A DNA stretch of 64,000 nucleotides from Streptomyces longisporoflavus (GTDB lineage Bacteria > Actinomycetota > Actinomycetes > Streptomycetales > Streptomycetaceae), in NCBI RefSeq assembly GCF_014649775.1, contig NZ_BMTR01000012.1, positions 186,001-250,000 of the forward strand, given 5' to 3'. The notes under the pieces were generated by a model. The model was not told the origin of the DNA. It saw only the letters and a list, made by a program, of their open reading frames with translations, and made no database searches. Both the position numbers and the translations under genes were made by a program. The first letter of the stretch is position 1. Each line of letters begins with the position of its first letter. This document shows, one piece after another, positions 50,949-59,470 of the stretch.

Positions 50949-51464
50949 ATGGATACGGCACCCACTTCTCCCCGGGACGGGGAACCGCGCTGGCTCGACG
51001 ACGCGGAACAGCGCACCTGGCTCGCGTATTTGCAGGCCACCACGCTGCTGGAGGACCACCTCGACCGCCAGTTGCAGCGCGACGCCGGCATGCCGCACAT
51101 CTACTACGGACTCCTTGTCCAGCTGTCCGTCGCCCCCCGGCGGCGCCTGCGCATGACGGAGCTTGCCAAGAACACCAAGATCACCCGGTCCCGCCTCTCG
51201 CACGCCATCGCCCGCCTGGAGAAGAACGGCTGGGTGCGCCGCGAGGACTGCCCCTCCGACAAGCGCGGCCAGTTCGCGATCCTCACCGACGACGGGTACG
51301 AGGTGCTCCGCAGGACCGCGCCCGGCCATGTCGCCGCCGTACGCCAGGCCCTCTTCGACCGGCTCACCCCGGAACAGCAGAAGTCCCTCGGCGAGATCAT
51401 GGTGATCGTCGCCGAGGGACTTCAGCCGAAGGGGGCGGGGGCGGACCTGCCCTGGCTCCGCTAG
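50949..51464 (+). CDS. MarR family transcriptional regulator
   Basis: This 171-residue protein has a winged helix of MarR type: LRMTELAKNTKITRSRLSHAIARLEKNGWVRREDCPSDKRGQFAILTDDG (key part RLSHAIARLEKNGWV, then the DKRGQ wing). ATG 50949 follows GTGGAG; a GTG at 50940 is an alternative. It is divergent from the extradiol dioxygenase. MarR regulators of this kind often respond to catechols or quinones. Confidence 0.9.
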   Translation: MDTAPTSPRDGEPRWLDDAEQRTWLAYLQATTLLEDHLDRQLQRDAGMPHIYYGLLVQLSVAPRRRLRMTELAKNTKITRSRLSHAIARLEKNGWVRREDCPSDKRGQFAILTDDGYEVLRRTAPGHVAAVRQALFDRLTPEQQKSLGEIMVIVAEGLQPKGAGADLPWLR

Positions 51465-51486
51465 GCCTCCCCGCGCGGAACCGGGG

Positions 51487-53001
51487 TCAGTGCGCGACCA
51501 CCGGGATCCGCACCTCGTCCTCGACGCCCTCGCTGTCGCCGGAGCCCGAGGCGGCCGGAGAGCCGCTCTGGGCGCCGGTGTTGATGAGGGCGAAGGCGAT
51601 CGCGGCGGCGGCGGCCAGGATGCCGACGGCCCACCAGATCGCGCTGGTGTAGCCCTCGACCATGGCCTGCGCCTGGACCAGCTTCTGGGCCGCGGGAGTC
51701 GTCGCGCCCGCCGCGTGGTCCGCGATGTACGCGGTGGTGGCGGAGGCGGCGATGGTGTTCAGGAGGGCGGTGCCGATGGCGCCGCCGACCTGCTGCGAGG
51801 TGTTGACCATCGCGGAGGCGACACCGGAGTCACGCGGCTCGACACCGTGCGTGGCCAGGGACATGGCGGGCATGAACGCCGTACCCATGCCGAGGCCGAG
51901 CAGCAGCTGCGCGGGCAGGATCAGACCGGCGTACGAGGTGCCGATCTCCAGCTGCGTCAGGAGCAGCATGCCGAGGGCCGCGACGACGAAGCCGGGGCCC
52001 ATGAGCAGCCGCGGCGCGACGCGGGTCATCAGGCGGGCGCCGATCTGCGTGGAGCCCGTGATCATGCCGACGATCATCGGCAGGAACGCGAAGCCGGTCT
52101 TCACCGGCGAGAAGCCCTTGACGATCTGCAGGTAGTACGTGAGGAAGAGGAACAGGCCGAACATCGCGATGATCGCGAGGCCGAGCGAGAGGTAGACGCC
52201 GCCGCGGTTGCGCTCGGTCAGGACGCGCAGCGGAAGCAGCGGCGACTTGACCTTCGCCTCGACCAGGACGAACGCGGCGAGCAGGACGGCCGAGCCGACG
52301 AACATGCCGATGGTCAGGGAGTCCGACCAGCCGGCCGACTCGGCGCGCGTGAAGCCGTACACGAGGGCGACCAGACCGAGGGTGGACAGGATCACGCCGG
52401 GGATGTCGAGCGGCGAGCGGTTGCGGGCGCCGGCCGGCTCACGGATGACGAAGTAGGCGCCGAGTGCGGCGATGACGGCGAACGGGATGTTCACGAAGAA
52501 CGTCCAGCGCCAGTTCAGGTACTCGGTGAGGAAGCCGCCGAGGATGAGACCCACGGCGCCACCGCCGCCGGCGATCGCACCGTAGATGCCGAACGCCTTG
52601 GCGCGCTCCTTGGCATCGGTGAACATCACGGCGAGCAGCGAGAGGGCGGCGGGCGCGAGCAGCGCGCCGAACACACCCTGCAGGGCGCGGGCGCCCAGCA
52701 TCATGGCCTCGCCGGTGGCCGCGCCGCCGAGCGCGGAGGCCGCGGCGAAGCCGATCAGGCCGGTCACGAAGGTGCGCTTGCGGCCCCAGAGGTCGGCTAT
52801 GCGGCCGCCGAAGAGCAGCAGACCGCCGAAGGCCAGGGCGTAGGCCGTGATGACCCACTGGCGGTTGCCGTCCGAGATGCCCAGGTCCTGCTGGGCGGAG
52901 GGCAGCGCGATGTTCACGATGGTCGCGTCGAGGACGACCATCAGCTGCGCGAGCGCGATGAAAATCAGCGCTTTCCAGCGCCTGGGATCTGTTTCTGACA
53001 T
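51487..53001 (-). CDS. MFS multidrug exporter, EmrB/QacA (DHA2) type
   Basis: This 504-residue protein has 14 predicted helices. Helix 1 is VVLDATIVNIALPSAQ, motif A is FGGRIADLWGRKRTFVTG, and the motif-C region is GGGGAVGLILGGFLTEY. The tail is acidic. ATG 53001 has GGTGG eight bases upstream and is preferred to GTG 53013. It lies 160 bp downstream of a TetR gene in the same direction, separated by tandem repeats. It probably exports the compound sensed by that TetR. Confidence 0.9.
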   Translation of the reverse strand: MSETDPRRWKALIFIALAQLMVVLDATIVNIALPSAQQDLGISDGNRQWVITAYALAFGGLLLFGGRIADLWGRKRTFVTGLIGFAAASALGGAATGEAMMLGARALQGVFGALLAPAALSLLAVMFTDAKERAKAFGIYGAIAGGGGAVGLILGGFLTEYLNWRWTFFVNIPFAVIAALGAYFVIREPAGARNRSPLDIPGVILSTLGLVALVYGFTRAESAGWSDSLTIGMFVGSAVLLAAFVLVEAKVKSPLLPLRVLTERNRGGVYLSLGLAIIAMFGLFLFLTYYLQIVKGFSPVKTGFAFLPMIVGMITGSTQIGARLMTRVAPRLLMGPGFVVAALGMLLLTQLEIGTSYAGLILPAQLLLGLGMGTAFMPAMSLATHGVEPRDSGVASAMVNTSQQVGGAIGTALLNTIAASATTAYIADHAAGATTPAAQKLVQAQAMVEGYTSAIWWAVGILAAAAAIAFALINTGAQSGSPAASGSGDSEGVEDEVRIPVVAH

Positions 53002-53071
53002 GGGAGTAGCCACCTAGCGAGTACGAGTGGTGAAAAACGACGAAAAAGTGACGCGAACTGAGAACAACTGA

Positions 53072-53156
53072 AACGACTAGAACGACTAGAACGACTAGAA
53101 CGACTAGAACGACTAAGTCGAGCGTGGTCAGGCGTAGAGGTCGAGCGTGGTCAGGC
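53072..53156. repeat. 9-bp tandem repeats and a 17-bp direct repeat between tetR and the exporter
   Basis: AACGACTAG occurs five times in tandem from 53072 to 53116, the last ending in A. GTCGAGCGTGGTCAGGC occurs at 53117-53133 and 53140-53156. Together they fill most of the exporter's leader, a gene-free gap of 160 bp. Confidence 0.9.
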
Positions 53157-53161
53157 AGGAC

Positions 53162-53818
53162 TCAGGACTGGCGGAGGTCCTCCAAGGTCGCCGCCTCACC
53201 GGGCAGCTCGGAGCGGGCCGGTGCCATCAGGCCGTCGAGGAACAGCTGAAGATGGCGGTGGACGAAACGGTCCATGTTCGGGCACGCCGTGCCGGGCAGC
53301 GGCCTCGTGAGCTGCGAGAGGGCGACCATCAGGTCCCCGACGGCGATGTCGGTGCGCAGCTGTCCGGCCGCCCGCGCCCTTTGCATGAGCCCTTCGATCA
53401 CGGTTTCGAGCCGCTCCCGGGCATCGACCAGATCCGGGTGATCGGGGTCGAAGGCCGCCTGGAGGACCGGGCACAGGGCGCCGATCCGCTCGTCGGCGGA
53501 GGCGTGCACGAACCGGCGCAGGGCGTCGAACGAAGCGCTCGCGTCGGCGTCGGCCGCCGCGATCGCCTCCTCGGCGTGCGCCGATACGCGGTCGGTGACG
53601 AGCAGGACGACCTGGTGCACCAGTTCGGAACGGTCGGCGAAGTGCCGGTAGACCGTGGCATTGCCGACGCCGGCCCGGCGGGCGACCTCGTCGAGCGGCA
53701 CGTCGGGGCCGAACTCGACGAACATCTCGCGTGCGGCGGCGACGATCCGCTCCCGGTTGCGCAGGGCGTCGGCCCGCGGGCGGGGCGTGCGGCGCTGCTC
53801 AGCGGTTGCGGTTCCCAC
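53162..53818 (-). CDS. TetR family transcriptional regulator
   Basis: This protein has 218 residues from GTG 53818, which has GAGGAG seven bases upstream; the frame is open 28 codons further but that part is not family-like. The N-terminal helix-turn-helix is VPLDEVARRAGVGNATVYRHFADRSEL (key part VGNATVYRHF). The C-terminus is of the type that senses small hydrophobic compounds. It lies upstream of the exporter and has two operator copies in front. Confidence 0.88.
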   Translation of the reverse strand: MGTATAEQRRTPRPRADALRNRERIVAAAREMFVEFGPDVPLDEVARRAGVGNATVYRHFADRSELVHQVVLLVTDRVSAHAEEAIAAADADASASFDALRRFVHASADERIGALCPVLQAAFDPDHPDLVDARERLETVIEGLMQRARAAGQLRTDIAVGDLMVALSQLTRPLPGTACPNMDRFVHRHLQLFLDGLMAPARSELPGEAATLEDLRQS

Positions 53819-53891
53819 GGCGGCTCTCCTCAGGCTCGTGGTCGGGCACCGGACAGACGGTCGGTCGGTCCGGAAGCCTCGATGTGCGATG

Positions 53892-53948
53892 CGGGGAATC
53901 ACTCCCCGTTTCGCTCTGACACAGCTCTAAACGGGGAAGGACTCCCCG
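53892..53948. promoter_or_regulatory. Two TetR operator copies
   Basis: CGGGGA-N5-TCCCCG occurs at 53892-53908 and at 53932-53948. Both are perfect 6-5-6 inverted repeats exactly 40 bp apart, with related spacers (ATCAC and AGGAC). They lie 75-130 bp upstream of the tetR start. The rest of the 376-bp gap to the metalloprotease (53949-54194) shows no other element. Confidence 0.75.
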
Positions 53949-54194
53949 GATATTTCCCGCTCCCCGACTTTCTTCGAGTGACCCGCGTCACATTGCCTGG
54001 GTTCCGCCCGGGATCGGCTGGCGTGCCGCCCGGGTTCCGCCGGGGTGCCGCCCGCGCAAGCCGCCCGCGTACCGCTCCGGACGCGAAGAACACACGATCA
54101 GTCGCACCCAGCGAGCGCCCGCGCACACACCGGAAGAGGGTGATCAAAAGGGTGCAGCCAGGACCGGCGGCTGCCGCTAGGGGAAGGGCCACGG

Positions 54195-55478
54195 ATGCAG
54201 CAGCCGACCTGGAGGCAGATACGCGAAGCGCGACGTGGCACGGCACTCGCCACGTGCGCCGTCCTTGCCCTCACGGTCACCACATCGGCGAGCACCGGCC
54301 GCCTGATGGAAGAGTCCCCCCAAGCGGCGGGCCCCGTGTCCCTGGCCCGCGCGACGACCCTCAGCCCGTGCATGATCACCGGCACGATGGGCGTCCAGAT
54401 GTCGGAGGGCGTCCCCACCTCCGCCGGTTACTCCCGCTCCACGGGCACCGTCAAAGCCCTGAATCTCATGGTCGACTTCTCCGACGCGCCCGGCGAGGGA
54501 AGCGCGCTCGACCGCCTCGCGGAATTCTTCCCGCAGACGTCGGACTGGTTCCGCACCAGTTCCTACGGACGTCTCGACTACCGCCCCGAGTCGCCGGTCC
54601 CGGACTGGCTGCGGATGCCCAAGAGCTTCAAGGAGTACGGGATAGAGCGCGGCGCCCCCTTCGACCCCGGCTACCGCGAGCTGGTCACGGACATCGTGGC
54701 GGAAGCCGACCCGGACGTGGATTTCCGCGAGTACGACCTGGTGAACATCCTCATCACCCCGAACGCCGGCCCTTCCGCGCTCGACACGGTCCTCTCGGTG
54801 ACCTTCGCGGGCAACACCGAGGCCCCCGTCGCGGACGGCGTCCCGGTCTCCAACGCGTCCTTCGTCTACAGCCGCCAGGACGACGGCTCGGGCAGCTACG
54901 GAGAGACCGGCTACCGCGTGCTCCCGCACGAGAACGGCCACGTCTTCGGCCTGCCCGACCTCTACACGCAGGACGGCGGCGGCGCGGTCGGCCACTGGGA
55001 CATCATGAGCGAGGACTGGGGCGCCAACAACGACCTGCTCGCCTGGCACAAGTGGAAGCTCGGCTGGATCGGCGACGACCAGATCAGCTGCGCCTCGAAC
55101 TCGGGCACCACCGAACACACACTGAGCCCGCTGCCCGAGAACGGCGGCACCAAGCTCGCCTTCGTGCCGCTGAGCTCGACGAAGGGGTACGCGCTCGAGG
55201 TGCGTACGCGCGGCGGCAACGACGAGGCGATCTGCAAGCCCGGCGTGCTCGTCTACCGGGTGGACGCGGAGGTCGACACGGGCCGCGGCCCGATCACCGT
55301 CTCCGACTCCACGAAGGACAGCGGCGGCTGCACGCGCCGGCCGAACGTCCACGCGGAACTCTCCGACGCGACCTACGAGCCCGGCCAGACCTTCACGGAC
55401 AAGAAGTCGGGCGTGCGCCTCACGGTGTCGGACATCGACACGGAAGGTCGCTACCGGGTGCACGTCACGCGGCCGTGA
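54195..55478 (+). CDS. Secreted zinc metalloprotease, M6-like
   Basis: This 427-residue protein has a basic N-terminus and an export signal (LATCAVLALTVTTSAS, about 17-33). The catalytic zinc motif is H245-E-N-G-H249 in LPHENGHVFGLPDLY, and HWDIMSEDWG provides the downstream Met-turn, as in M6 (immune inhibitor A-like) peptidases. It should act outside the cell. AGGG precedes the ATG. It is convergent with the rho paralogue, 12 bp apart. Confidence 0.87.
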   Translation: MQQPTWRQIREARRGTALATCAVLALTVTTSASTGRLMEESPQAAGPVSLARATTLSPCMITGTMGVQMSEGVPTSAGYSRSTGTVKALNLMVDFSDAPGEGSALDRLAEFFPQTSDWFRTSSYGRLDYRPESPVPDWLRMPKSFKEYGIERGAPFDPGYRELVTDIVAEADPDVDFREYDLVNILITPNAGPSALDTVLSVTFAGNTEAPVADGVPVSNASFVYSRQDDGSGSYGETGYRVLPHENGHVFGLPDLYTQDGGGAVGHWDIMSEDWGANNDLLAWHKWKLGWIGDDQISCASNSGTTEHTLSPLPENGGTKLAFVPLSSTKGYALEVRTRGGNDEAICKPGVLVYRVDAEVDTGRGPITVSDSTKDSGGCTRRPNVHAELSDATYEPGQTFTDKKSGVRLTVSDIDTEGRYRVHVTRP

Positions 55479-55490
55479 GCCGGGAACGCC

Positions 55491-56702
55491 TCAGCCGCCG
55501 TTGACGCTGACGGACTTGGCGGATCCCGCGCCGGGCACGGTCTGCTGCACCTGCCGCAGGAACGCGGTGTTGTCCGGAGTCTTGCGCAGGCGCTCGATCA
55601 GCGCCTCCAGGTTGCTCTGCGCGTCCCTGCCGTGCAGGGCGCGCCGCAGACCCCGTACGGCCGTCAACTCGTCGGCGGGCACCAGCAGTTCATCGCGGCG
55701 TGTGCCGGACGGGGTGACGTCGACGGCCGGGAAGACCCGCCGCTCGGCCATGCCGCGGTCGAGGCGGAGCTCCATGTTGCCGGTGCCCTTGAGCTCCTCG
55801 AAGTAGTAGTCGTCGGCGCGCGAACCGGTCTCCACGAGCACGGTGGCGAGCATGGTCAGGGACCCGCCCTCCTCCGCGCACCGCGCCGCCCCGAACAGGC
55901 GCTTGGGGCCCTGGATGGCGGCGGCGTCGACACCTCCGGAGAGCGTGCGCCCGCCGCTCGATGCCGCGTTGTTGTACGCGCGGCAGAGCCGGGTGAGGGA
56001 GTCGAAGAGCATGACGACGTCCCTGCCCTCCTCGGTGAGCCGCTTGGCGCGCTCGACGGCGAGTTCGGCGAGGGCGATGTGCTGCTTGGCGGGCCGGTCG
56101 AAGGTCGAGGCGACCACTTCACCCCGTACGGAACGCTTCATGTCCGTTACCTCTTCGGGCCGTTCGTCGAGCAGCACCACCATGAGGTGCGCCTCGGGAT
56201 GGTTGGCGCTGACGGCGGCGGCGATCTGCTGGAGCAGGACGGTCTTGCCGGTACGGGGCGGCGCGACGATGAGCCCGCGCTGGCCCTTGCCGACAGGGGC
56301 GACGAGATCGATGAGCCGGGTCGCGACGCTGCCGCCACCGCTGCCCGGTGTCTCCAGACGGAGCCGCTCACGCGGGTGCAGCGGGGTCAGGTCGCCGAAC
56401 CGGGCGCGCCTGCCCAGGGCTTCGGCCGAGTGGCCGTTGACCCGGTCGACGCCGTTGAGGGTGCGGGCCTTGCCGCAGACGCCCTCGACGTGGTCACCGG
56501 CGCGCAGGCCGAGCCGGCGGATCAGCGCGGAGGGGACGGCCACGTCGTTCGAGGTGGGGAGGCAATCGCCGGTACGCAGATGGCCGTTGGCGTTGTGACT
56601 CACGTCGAGGGTGCCGGAGACGGCGACGGCGGGGGCCGTGGTGTCGGCCGTGGTGTTGGCCGTGGTGTTGGTCTTTTCGCGGGTGATGGTTGCGGTACTC
56701 AT
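55491..56702 (-). CDS. Short transcription termination factor Rho paralogue
   Basis: This 403-residue Rho-type RNA helicase has a Thr-rich N-terminus, an RNA-binding fold (about 45-115), Walker A APPRTGKT (147-154), LLDERPEEVTDM, Walker B VVMLFDSLTRL, the Q/R loops YNNAASSGGRTLSGGVDAAAIQGPKR and the C-terminal GTGNMELRLDR. The main Rho of Streptomyces is far larger and has a long charged insert, so this is a second, compact form. PPRTGKT departs from the usual PPKAGKT. GAAAGGA precedes ATG 56702. Function may be specialised termination or silencing; this is inferred. Confidence 0.87.
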   Translation of the reverse strand: MSTATITREKTNTTANTTADTTAPAVAVSGTLDVSHNANGHLRTGDCLPTSNDVAVPSALIRRLGLRAGDHVEGVCGKARTLNGVDRVNGHSAEALGRRARFGDLTPLHPRERLRLETPGSGGGSVATRLIDLVAPVGKGQRGLIVAPPRTGKTVLLQQIAAAVSANHPEAHLMVVLLDERPEEVTDMKRSVRGEVVASTFDRPAKQHIALAELAVERAKRLTEEGRDVVMLFDSLTRLCRAYNNAASSGGRTLSGGVDAAAIQGPKRLFGAARCAEEGGSLTMLATVLVETGSRADDYYFEELKGTGNMELRLDRGMAERRVFPAVDVTPSGTRRDELLVPADELTAVRGLRRALHGRDAQSNLEALIERLRKTPDNTAFLRQVQQTVPGAGSAKSVSVNGG

Positions 56703-57060
56703 GATGGGGTCCTTTCGCGGGCATGCGAATGAAGGGGCCCGGCGGAACGGTGTGTGCACGTCCCGTACGGCGGGCGGAGGGAAGAACTTCGGCAGAAGGC
56801 TTCGCGAAGAGACGCGAACCGGGGAGCCGCTGGACTACGAGAGCCTCGACGAGGCGGAAGAAAAGAAGACTGGCACCGGCGCCGCAGAAGGCGGCGTACA
56901 CACGTGCTGTTCGCAAGGTAGCACAGCTTTCGGACTGCCGAGCGTGACGTGGGTCACTGGGATCGTACCCGGACGGCCGCACCATCCACATGACTCGGCC
57001 CCCGGTTGTGTGGGCCGCACACATGGGAACCCCACCCGGCGCACCCTTACGTTTCCGGCC
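56703..57060. promoter_or_regulatory. Divergent control region between rho paralogue and hydroxybutyrate dehydrogenase
   Basis: This is a 358-bp gene-free stretch. Two inverted repeats are seen: GTGAC-gtgg-GTCAC at 56944-56957, and TGTGTG-N5-CACACA at 57007-57023, 37 bp before the dehydrogenase start. Either may be an operator of the GAF/PucR regulator three genes downstream. Nothing clear was found near the rho side. Confidence 0.5.
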
Positions 57061-57867
57061 ATGACGAGCCCCATTCCCCGCGGTGCCGACCCCGCAGGAA
57101 CCGACCCCGCACTCCTCGGCGGAACCGACCTCTCCGGCCGCACCGCCCTGGTCACCGGCGGTGCGAGCGGCATCGGGCGGGCCTGCGCCGTGGCCCTGGC
57201 CGGTGCCGGTGCCTTCGTACACGTCGTGGATCTGCACGCCGACGCGGCCAAGGAGGTGGCGGACGGGATCGACGGCGAGGCCCATGCCGTGGACCTCGCC
57301 GATCCGGCGGCGCTGAACACCCTGCCCACCCACGTCGACATCCTCGTCAACAGCGCCGGGCTCCAACACGTCGCCGCCATCGAGGAGTTCCCCCCTGAGC
57401 GGTTCGACCTCATCCAGAAGGTCATGGTCACCGCACCGTTCCTCCTGTTGCGCCGGACGCTGCCCCACATGTACGCGGGCGGCTGGGGCCGCGTCGTGAA
57501 CATCTCCAGCGTGCACGGCCTGCGCGCGAGCCCCTTCAAGTCCGCTTACGTCGCCGCCAAGCACGCTCTTGAGGGCCTGAGCAAGGTCACCGCCCTGGAG
57601 GGCGCGTCGCACGGCGTCACCAGTAACTGCCTGAGCCCCGGCTACACCCGTACGCCCCTCGTCGAGGACCAGATCAGCGCCCAGGCCGACGCCCACGGCA
57701 TCGCTCCCGAGCAGGTCCTCACCGACGTACTGCTGCGGCGTTCCGCGGTCAAGCGCCTGATCGAACCCGAGGAGATCGCCGCCGCCGCGCTGTGGCTCTG
57801 CGGCCCCAGCAGCGGCTTCGTCACGGGAGCTTCGCTGCCCCTGGACGGCGGCTGGACCGCCGGCTGA
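57061..57867 (+). CDS. 3-hydroxybutyrate dehydrogenase (SDR)
   Basis: This 268-residue SDR has the cofactor motif TGGASGIG near 34-41, the NSAG motif, NISSVHGLRASPFKSAYVAAKHALEGLSK (catalytic Ser and Y-x3-K, key part SAYVAAKHALEGLSK) and a C-terminal SGFVTGASLPLDGGWTAG. The VHGLxAS and LEGLSK patterns are typical of 3-hydroxybutyrate dehydrogenases, which interconvert 3-hydroxybutyrate and acetoacetate. No ribosome site precedes the ATG. It is followed by an MHS symporter and a PucR-type regulator, a likely uptake-and-use unit. Confidence 0.85.
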   Translation: MTSPIPRGADPAGTDPALLGGTDLSGRTALVTGGASGIGRACAVALAGAGAFVHVVDLHADAAKEVADGIDGEAHAVDLADPAALNTLPTHVDILVNSAGLQHVAAIEEFPPERFDLIQKVMVTAPFLLLRRTLPHMYAGGWGRVVNISSVHGLRASPFKSAYVAAKHALEGLSKVTALEGASHGVTSNCLSPGYTRTPLVEDQISAQADAHGIAPEQVLTDVLLRRSAVKRLIEPEEIAAAALWLCGPSSGFVTGASLPLDGGWTAG

Positions 57868-57949
57868 CCCCTGCCGCTCCCTCCCCTGCCGCTCCCTCTC
57901 CCCCCTGCCCCCATCGCACCCCCGTCCCCATCGAGAAACGGATCACGCC

Positions 57950-59395
57950 ATGGCAGCCGCAACGCCGCGCGCCGCGGGCAAGACCCCCGGCGGAACCCCG
58001 GGCAAGCCGGGTATCGCCCGCATCATCAGCGCCAGCCTGATCGGCACCACCATCGAGTGGTACGACTTCTTCCTCTACGGGTCCGCCGCGGCCCTCGTCT
58101 TCAACACCCTCTTCTTCCCCGACAGCGACCCCCTGGTCGGCACGCTCCTCTCCTTCCTCACGTACGCGGTGGGCTTCGCCGCCCGGCCCCTCGGCGGTGT
58201 CGTCTTCGGTCACTTCGGCGACAAGGTCGGCCGCAAGAAGCTGCTCGTCCTGAGCCTGATGCTGATGGGCGGGGCCACCTTCGCGATGGGCCTGCTGCCC
58301 ACCCACGCCACGCTCGGCGTCGGCGCCCCGATCCTGCTCACGCTGTTGCGCCTGATCCAGGGCTTCGCGCTCGGCGGGGAGTGGGGCGGTGCCGTACTGA
58401 TCGTCTCCGAGCACGGCGACGACAAGAACCGCGGTTTCTGGGCCTCCTGGCCGCAGGCCGGTGCCCCCGGCGGCAACCTCCTGGCCACCGGCGTCCTCGC
58501 GCTCCTGGCCGCCGTCCAGTCCGACGAGGCGTTCCTCGCCTGGGGCTGGCGCATCCCGTTCCTGCTCTCCGGTGTGCTCGTGATCATCGGTCTGTGGATA
58601 CGGGTCTCGGTGTCGGAGTCCCCGCTCTTCCTCGAGGCGCAGGCCCGCGCGGAGGCCGCCGCTGCCTCCGAGGCGGCCTCCGCTGCCTCGGGGTCGGCCG
58701 CCGCTGCCCCGGGGACGGCCGCCAAGCAGGACGCGCCCGTCATCGAGGTCTTCCGGCACAACTGGCGCGGCGTGCTCACCGCCATCGGCACCCGGCTCGG
58801 CGAGAACGTCTCGTACTACATCCTCACGGCCTTCGTCCTCGTCTACGTCACCGTGCACCTGGAACTGCCCAAGAGCACCGCCCTGAACGCCGTGCTCATC
58901 GGCTCCGCCGTGCACTTCGTGACGATCCCGCTGTGGGGCGCCCTCTCGGACCGCATCGGACGCAGGCCCGTCACATTGATCGGCTCGGTCGGCATGGCGG
59001 TGTGGGCGTTCGCGTTCTTCGCCCTCGTCGACAGCGAGTCCTTCACCGTGATCACCCTGGCGGTGACGGTCGGGCTGCTCTTCCACGGAGCGATGTACGG
59101 GCCGCAGGCGGCTTTCATCTCCGAGATGTTCGACACCAGGGTGCGCTACTCCGGTGCCTCGATGGGCTCTCAGCTCGCGTCCATCATCGGCGGCGCGCTC
59201 GCCCCGATCATCGCGGTGGAGCTCCTCAAGGACTTCGGGTCCGCGACGCCGGTGGCCGTCTACGTCTGCGTGACGGTGCTCGTCACGACGTTCACGGTCC
59301 TGGTGGCGAAGGAGACGCGGGGGCGTTCCCTCGCCGAACGGGGAACGGTCTCCACGGGTGCGAACAGGGCGACCTCGGCGACAATCGGAAGCTGA
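57950..59395 (+). CDS. MFS metabolite:proton symporter (MHS family)
   Basis: This 481-residue protein has 12 helices and MHS-family marks: GTTIEWYDFFLYGSAAALVF, the loop FGHFGDKVGRKKLLVLSLMLMG (key part GHFGDKVGRKK) and FALGGEWGGAVLIVSEH. An Ala/Ser-rich insert (about 228-248) lies in the central loop. MHS members import carboxylates such as citrate, shikimate or ketoglutarate with protons. Next to hydroxybutyrate dehydrogenase, a hydroxy acid such as 3-hydroxybutyrate is a fair guess. Confidence 0.88.
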   Translation: MAAATPRAAGKTPGGTPGKPGIARIISASLIGTTIEWYDFFLYGSAAALVFNTLFFPDSDPLVGTLLSFLTYAVGFAARPLGGVVFGHFGDKVGRKKLLVLSLMLMGGATFAMGLLPTHATLGVGAPILLTLLRLIQGFALGGEWGGAVLIVSEHGDDKNRGFWASWPQAGAPGGNLLATGVLALLAAVQSDEAFLAWGWRIPFLLSGVLVIIGLWIRVSVSESPLFLEAQARAEAAAASEAASAASGSAAAAPGTAAKQDAPVIEVFRHNWRGVLTAIGTRLGENVSYYILTAFVLVYVTVHLELPKSTALNAVLIGSAVHFVTIPLWGALSDRIGRRPVTLIGSVGMAVWAFAFFALVDSESFTVITLAVTVGLLFHGAMYGPQAAFISEMFDTRVRYSGASMGSQLASIIGGALAPIIAVELLKDFGSATPVAVYVCVTVLVTTFTVLVAKETRGRSLAERGTVSTGANRATSATIGS

Positions 59396-59470
59396 ACGCG
59401 TCCTCTCACGCGTCCCTCACTCATCACCACCAGCAGCACGCGTACCCCGCTCCCGGAGGCGACCCGTCGT

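Noticed and set aside
54177..55463. A minus-strand frame of 428 codons under the metalloprotease
   Set aside because: It is the complement of the HENGH-containing protease gene and lacks motifs.
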